A stretch of DNA of 64,000 bases from Moniliophthora roreri (Eukaryota > Basidiomycota > Agaricomycetes > Agaricales > Marasmiaceae): NCBI GenBank assembly GCA_001466705.2, contig LATX02000211.1:1426001-1490000 (forward strand), written 5' to 3'. The notes under the pieces are model-generated. The model was not told the origin of the DNA, did not search any database, and saw only the letters and a program-made list of their open reading frames with translations. Position numbers and translations under genes: made by a program. Of the stretch, positions 1-10,038 are shown in pieces. Positions within the stretch are counted from its first letter, which is position 1. Each line of letters opens with the position of its first letter.

Positions 1-46
1 ACAACCCTTTCACCATATACTTCTTCTTGTCTGCTTCTGTCATCTT

Positions 47-1187
47 TCAGATAGAGGTACCTTCCTTCTTTTGGAAGCTCCTTTGTCCCTTCTTTCCATT
101 GTCTTCATCCCACTTCTTTCTATATTCCAGTGCTTGCTTCCAACTTTTGTTGAACAGGATTGCCATGTTCATCCAATCCTTTGTAGTTTCCAGCTTCTCT
201 TCTGGCCTAGTCATGACCTTCATCATAAGGCCTTTTGGAAGCCCTCTCTTGAAAGTTTCAATCTGGGCAGCATTGTTGTATCCTGTCTGTTTCACAAGGT
301 ACTGGAATTGATAATTGTACTCATCAGTGCATTTCTTCATCTTCAGATCCCAAAGTTTCATCTGTGCTTCAAGTGCAGTGTCTAGTGGTTCAAACAACAC
401 CTTAAAGTCTTCAATAAAATCTCCCTATGAGACTGCTTCTGCTTCTGAGTTGCATTCTAGAAGTAAGTCTGTCTTCTCGTTCTTTCAAAACTCTTCTGGT
501 CCATCTGTCATGTATGAGAGTAAAAAAAGCTTCTTTATTCTGTCACTTGAAAACATCTTTGGGTTCAGTGCAATGTATAACTGTACTTCTCAGAGAAACT
601 TCTTGGTGTCCTTCTGTTCTTCTGTAAATTCTCTGGGAAAGGCCACCTTTACTTCCTTTTCCTCTGTGATAACCTGCACTGGTACTGTAGATCCAATGGT
701 CATTTCTTCTGCCCTGGGCTCATCTCTTGGTTTGTCCTTTGGTCTACTTCCCAAGGGTTTCTTTTTGTCATTTATTTCTTTTAGCAAGAAAGGGGTCTTT
801 GGTCTGGGACTGTTTCTCAGGGTTTCCAGAAGTTTCTGGAATGGATCTTGTTCTTCAGAAGATCTGGCAGAGGTATCTAATGTAGCTTTCTTTCTTCAAT
901 ACTTGCAGCAATAAGGTGTCTCTGGAGCTTGCTTCTCTTGATCCACACACTGTGGATGATGGGATCAAGGTTCTCTTTGTTGTTGGCTGGTCTGGTGACA
1001 TCTCTTCCTGAGACAGCTTCTGTTGCAAGAGCAAGAGGGAGGGGGTCAGAAGTTGCCTCTGCAGTGCTCTGGTTAATGATGGGATCACTTGTCCACCAGG
1101 GTTCAATATTGATTGGGTTTGTAATCCACACTGCCACTCTTCTGCTTCAGCGATGTCTTGCTCAATCTGCTGTTCTGTCCATTTCAA
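47..1187 (-). pseudogene. gypsy Gag (G0), frame-broken
   Basis: Retrotransposon capsid protein. Read on the minus strand from about 1187, the pieces give the same order as Gag of the element at 10039-11031: an N-terminal linker, a charged KxPLGSRPKD segment, then the capsid-type region ending in a conserved stretch around FKRGLPKGLMMKV. At least two stops or frame changes (near 855 and 590) break it, so it cannot make a full protein as given. It runs on toward the left edge; the CCHC knuckle and pol would lie beyond. Confidence 0.7.
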
Positions 1188-1261
1188 TGTTGTTTTGATT
1201 CTTTCTTTCCTAGGTGAATGCCTAAACCTTGGGAGGTCAGCAGTCGATCAGCTTGACCTTT

Positions 1262-1700
1262 TGTTATGCTACTTATGTGGCAACATTTCTAAACACCTCA
1301 AGTACAGATGTCTAGTTCTCAGGTCAAGTTTGAGTTTACTCAAAGGGTTCTTTGAGGTTCAGAGTTCCTTAGGGTATTGTGTTGACACAAGTAGTAAATT
1401 AACCAGGTCAAGCTAGAGAGCTAAGTCCTGGGCATAGGCATTTAAATAGATACATCCAATGTCTATGTAATAATATTGTTTATATAAGCAGTAGAATCAG
1501 TAAAATATAAATAATATCTGACTCTGTTGGTGTATGCTGATGAAATATTATTACAAGCATGAGAGGGGAAGAGGACTGGAAAAGTGGATGTGTCTGATAT
1601 GAAAGGGAAGCATGGTTGAGAAGGGAGGAGAGAACTGGGGAGTGTAGTAAGTCCAAGGGGAAAGAGAAGCATATGTATGTAATGGAGGGAATTTGTAACA
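1262..1700 (-). repeat. 5' LTR of gypsy element G0
   Basis: A 439-bp sequence starting TGTTATG and ending TTGTAACA, so the ends are an inverted repeat. It aligns with the LTRs at 2385-2800, 11198-11624, 28454-28878 and 38059-38483, sharing the '...agtccaag...agagaagcatatg...' 3' portion. Just inside it lies 'cagcttgacct', the same putative primer-binding region seen inside the other gypsy LTRs. Confidence 0.8.
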
Positions 1701-1705
1701 CTGCC

Positions 1706-2320
1706 AGTCAATTTCAGGATTATGGGATTTAAGCCATAGAAGTCTAAGGATAATGTCTTCCTCTTCTAAGCCCAAGATTAGAAAGTCTTCATGGAAGTCT
1801 TTCTCTCCTATGGTGAAGATGAGGTTGACAGTATGCATAATCTATGTGGTTTTGTTCAGAGTTCCATCCACATTGAAAACCTTTACTGGTTTGGAGAGCG
1901 GGTTCTACTTTTTCTTTAGGGTTTAGGCAAGTCATAGACTGACAAGTTTCCCTCCTGCCCCTGAGTCTAAGCGAGCCTTTGCTTTGATGATTTCATTTTC
2001 CACTTTGTACTTGAAAGGGATATGTATGGAATTTTGATTGACACTAGCTAGTACAAAGTGTCAAATTGTTATTGGCAGTAGAGATGTCATACTCTTCTGC
2101 CAGTTCAAAAACCCTCTTGTTCCATAAGGTTGAGGAGATCCTTCTCATTCTTCAGCTGGTTGTTAATAATAGCTCTGATTTTGGCATATTGTTCCTTGAC
2201 TGTAGCCTTCTTTGGCTCCTCTTTCTTCAGCTTGTCTGTGTAGTCCTTTACTCAATGTCTATTTCTTCCACATTGGAAGCAGAGTCCTTTTGCCATGTAT
2301 TCCTTCCCATCTTTGCCACT
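1706..2320 (-). pseudogene. Older gypsy relic: Gag zinc-knuckle and protease region
   Basis: Minus-strand remnant into which G0 inserted. It contains the Gag CCHC knuckle area (around 2270, aligning with the knuckle at about 36060) and, toward 1710, a protease segment with GEKDFHEDFLILGLEEEDII that matches the equivalent segment of the elements at 10039 and 35500. The protease frame runs into the LTR at 1700. Homology to gypsy fades near 2320, about 60 bp before the next element starts; that border is approximate. Confidence 0.6.
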
Positions 2321-2384
2321 CAGGTCAGAAAACTTCTCAGCAGAACCATTCAGACTGAGTTCTATGCTCTCATACCACAGCCTC

Positions 2385-2800
2385 TGTTATGTTGCTTGTG
2401 CAGCAACAAGCCTCCTACACTCAATGAATGAGCATTGGATTCACTTAGTCAAGTTTGAGTTCATTCAACAGTTGTTGAAGTTTAGAGTTCCTTTGTCGTG
2501 GCTTTAGACACAAGCTAATAGAATTAACTAAGTCAAGCTGGAGACCTAAGTCTCTGCTTGGGCACTTAAATAGGTACAACCAATCATAATGTTACTATGT
2601 GACAAGTCTGGCAATTGGTAATATATAGCGATATCATTGGCATATGTGTGGGACGATGTAGAAGGAAAGGGGAACTGGGAAGGTGTAAGTGTCCGATGGA
2701 AGGAGAAGCATGTGAATTGAGAGGGAAAAGGAGACTGGGAAGGTGTACTAAGTCCAAGGAAAAGAGAAGCATATGTAATAAATAGAAAGGGGTCATAACA
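2385..2800 (-). repeat. 3' LTR of gypsy element G1
   Basis: 416 bp, TGTTATG...CATAACA. Preceded by TSD GCCTC. The inner border is followed on the plus strand by 'ttaccctctgctt', which on the minus strand is a purine-rich tract, as expected for the polypurine tract before a 3' LTR. Confidence 0.9.
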
Positions 2801-2814
2801 TTACCCTCTGCTTA

Positions 2815-4101
2815 AGGTCTAGATTCCAGCTCTAGACTCCTAAGACTTCCTGTCACCATAAAGTTCCCCATTATAGTCTTGTGACTCATCTGGGGACCAT
2901 CCAACCATGTTGTTATTCATCTCAACTTCCAGAGATCCTGCCTGCCAACCCTGCACCATTCTGTCTCTCAGCTTCAGTATCGACGACAAAGGTCTGATCA
3001 TTATTCTCTGTCATGATTGTCATATCTGTCATCATCATAATTGTTATGGTCCAACAGAGCGCTACTATCTGGACAAGCCCTTCCATGTGAAAGTCTCAAC
3101 AACCATCTTCAGACAGTGCACTCTGCAGTGATATGTCCAGGTGCATAGAGGAGGCATTGCTTGCAAACATAGCTTGCGCAGTTTTGGGGGAGATGGTGGT
3201 CCAGTTCACACACAAGGCATAGACACAATCCATCAATGTCTCTGGATGAGTCAGCAGCAGCAATCTGTTGCTCTGTGGGGGTTCGTTGGGAAGGCCCAGT
3301 GTGAATGAGAGTGGAGATGGAGGGGGCTGATTTTCTTGGTCTTCCCCTCCTTCCCTTGCCGCCACACTCTTCTTGACCTGTGGCTTGAACTAAACTACTG
3401 GAGTTGATGATGAGGGTGTTGAAAGGGAGGACTCGTTGGAGGGTGTGCTCAGTTTTCAGTTTAATGTCAGGATCAGGAGAGGGTTTAGGATAAAGGAGGG
3501 AGTAGTCAGGTGAGGGTTCAGTGGCCAGGTGAGGGGGGGAGGAGATTCGTTCTTGTAAAGAGGGTCACAGGTAGCTGTTCCTGTCAGTTCATTGTTCAAG
3601 TTGATTGACAAGGCTGAAAGTATTCGGGTTGGGATACTTGGAAGCTGCTCAGGGATCTGGAGGTGGAGGCATGGATAGGTGAGGGTGGTAGGGGAAAGTA
3701 GACAGTACCGTTATGGGGCCTTCTAGTCTGAGTCTGTAATTGCATGCATATAGGACCTGATTTGCAATTTCCAGCTTGCAATTCTGAGTGATCTTCTCAA
3801 GTAAGTTCTGTTGGGCCCATAAGAAAAAGAGGCTTTTGATTGTGGGTTCCAGTCAGTTGTTGGGATTAGTGGCATTCCAGATCTGCTGGTCGTATTGTCA
3901 GGGGTTGAACAGGTGGAGGAGTTGGTAGAGGTTTGGACATAGTCCATGGTGGTAGGTGATTCATTCACTATATCAACCTTCTCCAGCTTCAGTAGGAGTA
4001 GGACTCAGAAGTTCTTGTGGTTGGCTACCAGAAGCAGAGCCAGAAGCAGAAGCAGAAGCAGAAGCAGAAGCAGAAGCAGAAGAAGATGCATTGGTGGACA
4101 T
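2815..4101 (-). pseudogene. Extra 3' ORF of gypsy G1 with paired zinc knuckles
   Basis: Starts with an ATG at 4101, about 22 bp after the pol stop at 4124. The N-terminus is a Ser/Ala repeat; then comes a region alignable to the same place in the second gypsy (28917-31620), including LHLFN..QYDQQI and LEIANQ plus FPYHPHLS. Around 3220-3115 one frame reads C-LV-C-ELDH-H-LPQN-C, a perfect CX2CX4HX4C knuckle, then CX2CX6HX4C. An acidic DNNYDDD-type stretch follows. Several stops and frame changes are present. The function is unknown. It is not the main Gag, which is present at the 5' end and has its own knuckle in relatives. Confidence 0.65.
4041..4083. repeat. Hexanucleotide microsatellite (GAAGCA)n
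   Basis: About seven copies of a GAAGCA unit. On the minus strand it encodes the alternating Ser-Ala tract at the start of the extra ORF of gypsy G1. The equivalent place in the second gypsy (about 31590) encodes a poly-Ser run instead, so the tract length is variable. Confidence 0.85.
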
Positions 4102-4123
4102 GTTATGCAGTGGGGATGGGGTC

Positions 4124-5496
4124 TCAAGGGTTCAGTCGATGTCTTTTTATATAATCCTTGTATAGATCCAGACAGTTGACCATCCCTTCAGTTTGGGTCC
4201 ACCTGTTGTGAGAGGAGTCATAACCAGCATAGGACATGAGGAATTCTCTGGGCTGCTTCTTCGGTCTATGTCCCACAATAGCATCCACCTCGTATTCTTC
4301 AAATCCTTCAATCAGATCAGGCAGTGGTTCCATAAAGCTTGGTCCATGTGCTTTGGTTTGTTTAAATAGGGTTAATAGAACTACATGGAACACCACCAGG
4401 TGGATCTTCCATTGATGTGGAGGTTGCAACTGGTAAGTTACTGGTCTCATTACTTCAAGTATCTTGAAGAGTCCTTCTCTTTTGGGCACCAATTTCTTCA
4501 TAGGGTATCCAATAACTAGGTTCTTCCCTTCTAACCACATCTTCTGTCCTACTTCAAATGTATCCAATTTCTGTTTTTCCCTTCTTATCATCTGTTGCCT
4601 TGCCAATTCCAACAAGCTTGTCATTTCTTCTCATATCCTTTTGAGTTTGTGGAGTCTCTCTTCCACCAATGGGATGTTGGTTCATGTGAAGACTGTGGGA
4701 AGGGGTCTAGAGTGATATCCCATCATTATGAAGAAAGGGGATTTCTTGAGCACTGAGTGCATTCGATTATTGTGTGTGAATTCTGCTAGCAGCAAAAACT
4801 CCTTCCACCTTGTCTGTTCTTTAGCACAGAAGATCCTGAGATAGACCTCAATTTCTTGGTTTACCCTTTCGGTTTCTCTGTCTGTTTGCAGGTGGAAGGC
4901 TATACTTATTGAATGTTTGATAGAAAGTTGTCTTCCCATTTCCTGAAAGACTTCTGTGGCAAACTGGAGGTCTTGATCTGAAATAATGCAGTCTGGGAGT
5001 CCAAATCTTTTGTATAGTTGTTGAATTAATAGTTCCGCTATCTCTGTTGCATCTGTTGTCTTGGTACACAGTGTGAAAATTACCTCCTTCATAGAGGAGT
5101 GGTCCACCACTACTAAGATACAGTTCATCCCCTCGCTTTCTAGTAGATCGGTGATAAGGTCTATCATACAGACCTGGAAGGGGAAAGAATTCTCCACTGG
5201 TTTTATAGGCTGGATCAGTGTTCTCATCAGGTGTGTATTTATTTTCATTTGTTGACAGAGAACACATCCATCCACAAAATTACATATGAATTTAGCCATT
5301 CCAGGCCACCAGTAGTTGCACTGAACCTGTTCCAGAGTGTTCCATTGCCCTGGGTGTCAGACCTCTGGTACTTCATGAACCATTTGTATGATGGAACATT
5401 GTAATTGTTCATTATTTGGTACATAGACTTGTCCCTTGAAGAATAGGAGGTCCTCCTTGATTTCTCAATCAGAGAGGGCTGATTTGATCAGTGGCA
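4124..5496 (-). pseudogene. gypsy G1 integrase and chromodomain (C-terminal pol)
   Basis: Catalyses insertion of the cDNA copy. The integrase core is readable: Asp in CMIDLITD, Asp in IISDQDLQF and Glu in TDRETERVNQE form the DDE triad. A C-terminal chromodomain follows (YEVDAIVGHRPKK... to RWTQTEG), a feature of chromoviruses thought to guide insertion into chromatin bearing methylated histone. Pieces at 4682-5299 and 4124-4624 are in different frames, and the HHCC end is cut at 5496 by the inserted 2.2 kb sequence. Non-functional as it stands. Confidence 0.85.
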
Positions 5497-7711
5497 TGCT
5501 GATATGCATAACTTTTACCTTTTATTTTGCACGCAAATAGAGAATATTTTGCACTTTTATGGTTGAAAATAACATATACAAGGGAATTGAGGACTAGTGT
5601 GAGCCCTGAGCAGCTAGCCAAAGTGAGTAGTAGAGAAGGATACAAAATATTAGCAGAGTAATGGTTGACAGTAGGCCATACAAGGGTACCTGACCACTGC
5701 TAGTATGAAAATAAACAGCGAATCTGAACACAGAGGAGCATCCCGAAACCTGTAGGGAAACACACCACATCACACCTCTCTATCAAAAGCATACCAAAGG
5801 GAATATTTTAATTTTTAACAATATTTTCAAACCACACCCAATTTGAAGGAAGAATAAAAGCCTTTGATGATACATCAACGAGAATATTACCGAGAAATAG
5901 ATATGAAACAGAGAATGACAAATTATCAGCGGGGGATACTCGAGATACCAATAATCAAATTAGAGGAATGAAATAGATGATCAGTTACCAAAAAGGTGCC
6001 TGTATCATGGAAAGCGGAAGACAAAGCTGTATGACGAGAAGATAGCACAGCTAAGCTTACACATACACTTTAGAGGAGAAATGGAAGCATATTACACGTC
6101 CACAGAGCAGATGACAATAGACGGAGAAGGAAGGAACCATGTGAAGTGGCATGGAAGCATAATATTTTCAAACAGAGTTGGAAGGAGAGCTGTTTGATCA
6201 AGGAAATTGCAAACAATTAGTGTCAGGAGACTGTGCAATCATCATAGAAAAAGAATAAAAGAGATTATGGCTATGAAGCCTGACTACAATTGGACACTGT
6301 GACAGAGAAATTACCAAACACAGCTCAGTTTATATAATATTTAGCACCCGACTCAGTTTTATTTGTATGTGTGACAGATATATTAGATTATTTATGTTGT
6401 AGGCCATACAAGGGTACCTGACCACTGCTAGTATGAAAATAAACAGCGAATCTGAACACAGAGGAGCATCCCGAAACCTGTAGGGAAACACACCACATCA
6501 CACCTCTCTATCAAAAGCATACCAAAGGGAATATTTTAATTTTTAACAATATTTTCAAACCACACCCAATTTGAAGGAAGAATAAAAGCCTTTGATGATA
6601 CATCAACGAGAATATTACCGAGAAATAGATATGAAACAGAGAATGACAAATTATCAGCGGGGGATACTCGAGATACCAATAATCAAATTAGAGGAATGAA
6701 ATAGATGATCAGTTACCAAAAAGGTGCCTGTATCATGGAAAGCGGAAGACAAAGCTGTATGACGAGAAGATAGCACACAGATGACAATAGACAGAGAAGG
6801 AAGGAACCATGTGAAGTGGCATGGAAGCATAATATTTTCAAACAGAGTTGGAAGGAGAGCTGTTTGATCAAGGAAATTGCAAACAATTAGTGTCAGGAGA
6901 CTGTGCAATCATCATAGAAAAAGAATAAAAGAGATTATGGCTATGAAGCCTGACTACAATTGGACACTGTGACAGAGAAATTACCAAACACAGCTCAGTT
7001 TATATAATATTTAGCACCCGACTCAGTTTTATTTGTATGTGTGACAGATATATTAGATTATTTATGTTGTAGGGTATATAAGGGGACGTGTTTTGTAGGT
7101 GGAAGGCAGGAGAGATACTGCCCACCGATTACCAGAGTGTATGACGTTGTTGTTCAGGTAGAAGAGCTACTGGCAATCAGTATTTTTCAACCACTTTGGG
7201 CCCTAGCTTATTTAGTTGTGCAAGAGGCACAGGCTAGTTGAGACCTGAGATTGTAACCCAAACCAGAGATATAAATAAAAGCTAGGAAGAGCTTAGTTTT
7301 TAACGCAAGAGGCGTGTTTTCTGATAAGAAGAATATTGTATCAGTTTACCAAGAGGGTAGCTGATGTGCATCAGTATAGTCTGGTGTTCTGATGTGAATC
7401 AGAGAGGGTTTCAGGCTAGCAGTGTCTAGAAGATTTGTCCTCTTGAGAATTGTTGCAGAACATAGCTAAGAGGGCTATATTCAGGTACAAGAGGTACCTT
7501 TGTTCTCACTTAGAAGAAGTTTATTCTTTGGGCAGTTTTCTGGTCGAACATCGATACCAGTATTTGCTTTGAAGTGATTAATAAAACTATAAACCCATAA
7601 ATAATTGAGAAATTATTCTTGACGTTGTGGTAACAGTGAACCATGCCAAACCAACTCGCAAACAAAACTGAGAATCAAGAACTTATATATATACCTTTTT
7701 TGGGGGTATTT
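5497..7711. mobile_element. Unclassified 2.2 kb non-coding insertion in gypsy pol
   Basis: The pol frame of G1 breaks here and resumes at 7712. TGGCA occurs immediately left (5492-5496) and right (7712-7716), a 5-bp TSD. The ends are TGCTGATATGC... and ...TTTGGGGGTATTT, with no convincing TG..CA or inverted repeat. No coding region is recognisable. It contains a large direct repeat (5671-7068), a TATATAA-like box near 7075-7081 and several polyadenylation-like AATAAA sequences. It could be a non-autonomous LTR-type or other element; class undetermined. Confidence 0.6.
5671..7068. repeat. Tandem direct repeat, 728 bp and 670 bp
   Basis: The block starting 'gtaggccatacaagggtacc' at 5671 begins again at 6399. 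The copies are almost identical except that the second lacks about 58 bp (the segment around 6055-6112). Both end in 'ttatgttgta'. Near identity implies a recent duplication inside the insertion. Confidence 0.9.
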
Positions 7712-8604
7712 TGGCACCACAGGCCTTGTGTTTTCATAGTAGAGGCATAGGTTTTTGAGCATCTTCAACGCCTTGTCCCAGGAGTTGTTCCAGGGCTGTT
7801 TTGTGGAAGTCATCTAGACCTAATTGTTCTCTAATCTCATCTCCTAACTCCAGGTTGATTCCTCATATGAACAGGTGCTTGGGCAAGAGCATCATATTTT
7901 CATTGTCATTGTTGTCACCATCTTGCTCATACGACCATCTTGATAGGGCATCAGCCTGGGTCATGCTTTTCCTGGGCATGTGAACAAGAGCAAGATCAAA
8001 TTCTGATAGAATAAGGCTCCATCTTGCTTGTCTTCAATTCAACTTTTGTGATTGGATAAGACCACCACCCTATGCTTCCCTCCCATTAGATAGTGCTGCC
8101 ATTCTGTCAGTGCTCGCACTATGGCTAACAGCTCCTGATCATAAATCTCGTAATTCTGTTCCATAGGCAACAGTGATTTTGACAGGTATCCACATGGGTG
8201 CCATTCTCCATCGATCTCTTGCTGTTGTAATACTCCTCCTGTGGCCCACTTCGAGGTGTCAGCTTCAATTATGAATGGTTTATCCACATTGGGCATTATC
8301 AAGACTGGCTCTGACAGGAACTTCTGTTTGAGAAGATCAAACGATGCCTGGCATCCCTTTGTCCATTCAAACTTTCACATCTTTTTTGTAAGGTCATTGA
8401 GTGGCTTGGTGATATGGAAGTATCTTCCAATGAACTTCCAATAGAAGTTCCCAAATCCAAGGAAACTTCACACTCCTTTGACTGTTTGGAGAGGTTCCCA
8501 CTCAGATATTCCTGCTAACTTTACAGGGTCCATGGTGATGTAACTGGGCTGGATGACCATTCCTAAGAAGACCACTTTGATGACATCAAATTCACATTTC
8601 TCCA
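7712..8604 (-). pseudogene. gypsy G1 RNase H and end of reverse transcriptase
   Basis: Minus-strand pol. At 8039-8302 the RNase H domain is clear: [18 protein letters not shown] near its start, then [25 protein letters not shown], the typical gypsy RNase H signature with the catalytic acidic residues (D of EADTSKW, E of DQELLA). The part at 8303-8604 is the RT thumb/connection, with a frame containing KCEFDVIKVVFLGM directly next to the solo LTR. Several stops occur. Confidence 0.8.
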
Positions 8605-9162
8605 TGTTACAGACTTTCTTATCAGACACTTTTTTTCTTCCTTCTTTTCTCTGTACTACTATTCCGGGCAAGTTAGCGCCCAACATTATGCTTCTCTTTA
8701 ACATCTGGACTCGTCCACATTCCCAGTCCCCTTTTTCAATACTTATAACGTCATCATGATTCCACCTTGTTCCATTAGTTTCTATCCCCTTCCGATGACA
8801 TCGCTTATGATGTCAAATCACCTATTTATAACTTCATCGACATTCTACCATATTCCATTGCTTTCTACTTGTTTGACAAACAACAATGTCGATCTCACAT
8901 TTGTATCCAAACGAGTAACTACAAAGGATGTATAAGTAGATAGTTTTCTTGGTCTAAGCTCTTCAGCTTGACCTAGTTTAACCAAACTTGTGTTTAGCCA
9001 ACGAGCGAACTTCTGAACTTTAGCTTTTCTTAAGCTAACTCTTAAACTTGAACCTTTCTCCTTCGGGAAGAGAATCTTCCTTTCTCGTCAAGGAGATCAA
9101 ACTTTGCATCATTGTGTCAAGTGGTGTAGAGTTGTTGTCGTTGCTGCGCAAGTAACGTAACA
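8605..9162. repeat. Solo LTR (family S) inside gypsy RT
   Basis: 558 bp, TGTTACAG...CGTAACA, with inverted TGTTAC/GTAACA ends and a perfect 5-bp TSD CTCCA (8600-8604 and 9163-9167). It interrupts RT between ...HDLYLKLE and KCEFDV. A second solo copy with different TSD lies at 29820-30399. No internal retroelement sequence is attached, so it is a solo LTR left after LTR-LTR recombination. Confidence 0.92.
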
Positions 9163-10030
9163 CTCCAGCTTTAGATAGAGGTCATGTTTCCTGATTTGGT
9201 GCATCAACCTCTGAGTTCTTTCCTGATGCTCCTCATGACTTCCCAAGAAAATGAGAATGTTGTCCATATACACAATGCACCATCCTTCATTGATGAAGTC
9301 TGACAGGATGTTGTTCATGAATGCTTGGAACGTGGCCAGGGAATTGCTTAACCTGAAGAACATGATGGTAGGTTCAAAGAGCCCTCTGTTTGTTTTGAAA
9401 GCAGCTTTCCACTGGTCTCTGTCCTTGATCTGAACATTGTTGTATCCATTCCATAAATCCAGCTTGCTAAAGATATTTGCTCCTTTTAGTTTATCTAAGA
9501 GTTCAGATATGAGAGGAAGGGGATAGGCATTCTTGATTGTTCCTTTATTGAGCTCTTGGTAATCATATGTGGGCCTTAGAGCTCCTTTCTCCTTCTTTGC
9601 CACAAAGAAGAATGGCAAGGCCATAGGCGACTTTGACTTCCTGATGCAGCTTTTTTGTAGATTTTCTTCCAGAAATCTATTCTGCTCCTTCTGCTCTGCA
9701 GGGCTGAGCAGGTACAGTTTGCAATTTCAGGGGATGAAGTCTGATTTGAGCTCTATTGTGTGATCATAAGTTCTAGAAGAAGGGAACCATTCTGACTTTC
9801 CCTTTTTGAAGTGTTCTCAATACTCTTGCAGGTATAACAGAATTAACTTGTCAATGCTTTTCTTCGTGCTCTCCATTTGTTGTGCTAGTTCCTGTGAAGT
9901 GGTTGTTTTTGCTCTAATGAGAACTTCTTCTGGGGTGTTATCCAGTATCCCTACGAATCGTTTGATCTGGATCTTCCTTCTCAGGGGAAACTCTATTTCT
10001 CTGGCCTCCCAATCTATTATGAGGCTGTGA
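9163..10030 (-). pseudogene. gypsy G1 reverse transcriptase, YMDN active site
   Basis: RT core at about 9163-9624: [47 protein letters not shown] and [11 protein letters not shown]. The catalytic box normally YMDD (as in the second gypsy at about 34720) reads YMDN, so the second catalytic Asp is lost. The N-terminal RT/linker part lies at about 9640-10030 with stops. The downstream end is cut by the solo LTR. Confidence 0.88.
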
Positions 10031-10038
10031 TACCTCAG

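Larger units (their letters stand above)
1..1700 (-). mobile_element. Ty3/gypsy LTR retrotransposon G0, 5' part only
   Basis: A minus-strand gypsy element enters the window with its 5' LTR (1262-1700) and gag (about 47-1187). The rest, including the second LTR, lies left of the window. The five bases after the LTR are CTGCC; the matching TSD copy should be outside the window. It sits inside the protease region of an older gypsy relic (1706-2320), whose reading frame stops exactly at the LTR border. Assignment rests on gag similarity to the two fuller elements in this window (2385-11624 and 28454-38483). Confidence 0.8.

Noticed and set aside
3946..4179. Plus-strand open frames rich in Arg-Ser or Glu-Ala as an SR-type protein gene
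   Set aside because: They are shadows of the GAAGCA microsatellite inside the minus-strand retroelement ORF.
7100..7250. tRNA or small RNA gene in the 2.2 kb insertion
   Set aside because: I looked for A/B-box-like and cloverleaf patterns near the TATA-like sequence and could not build one.
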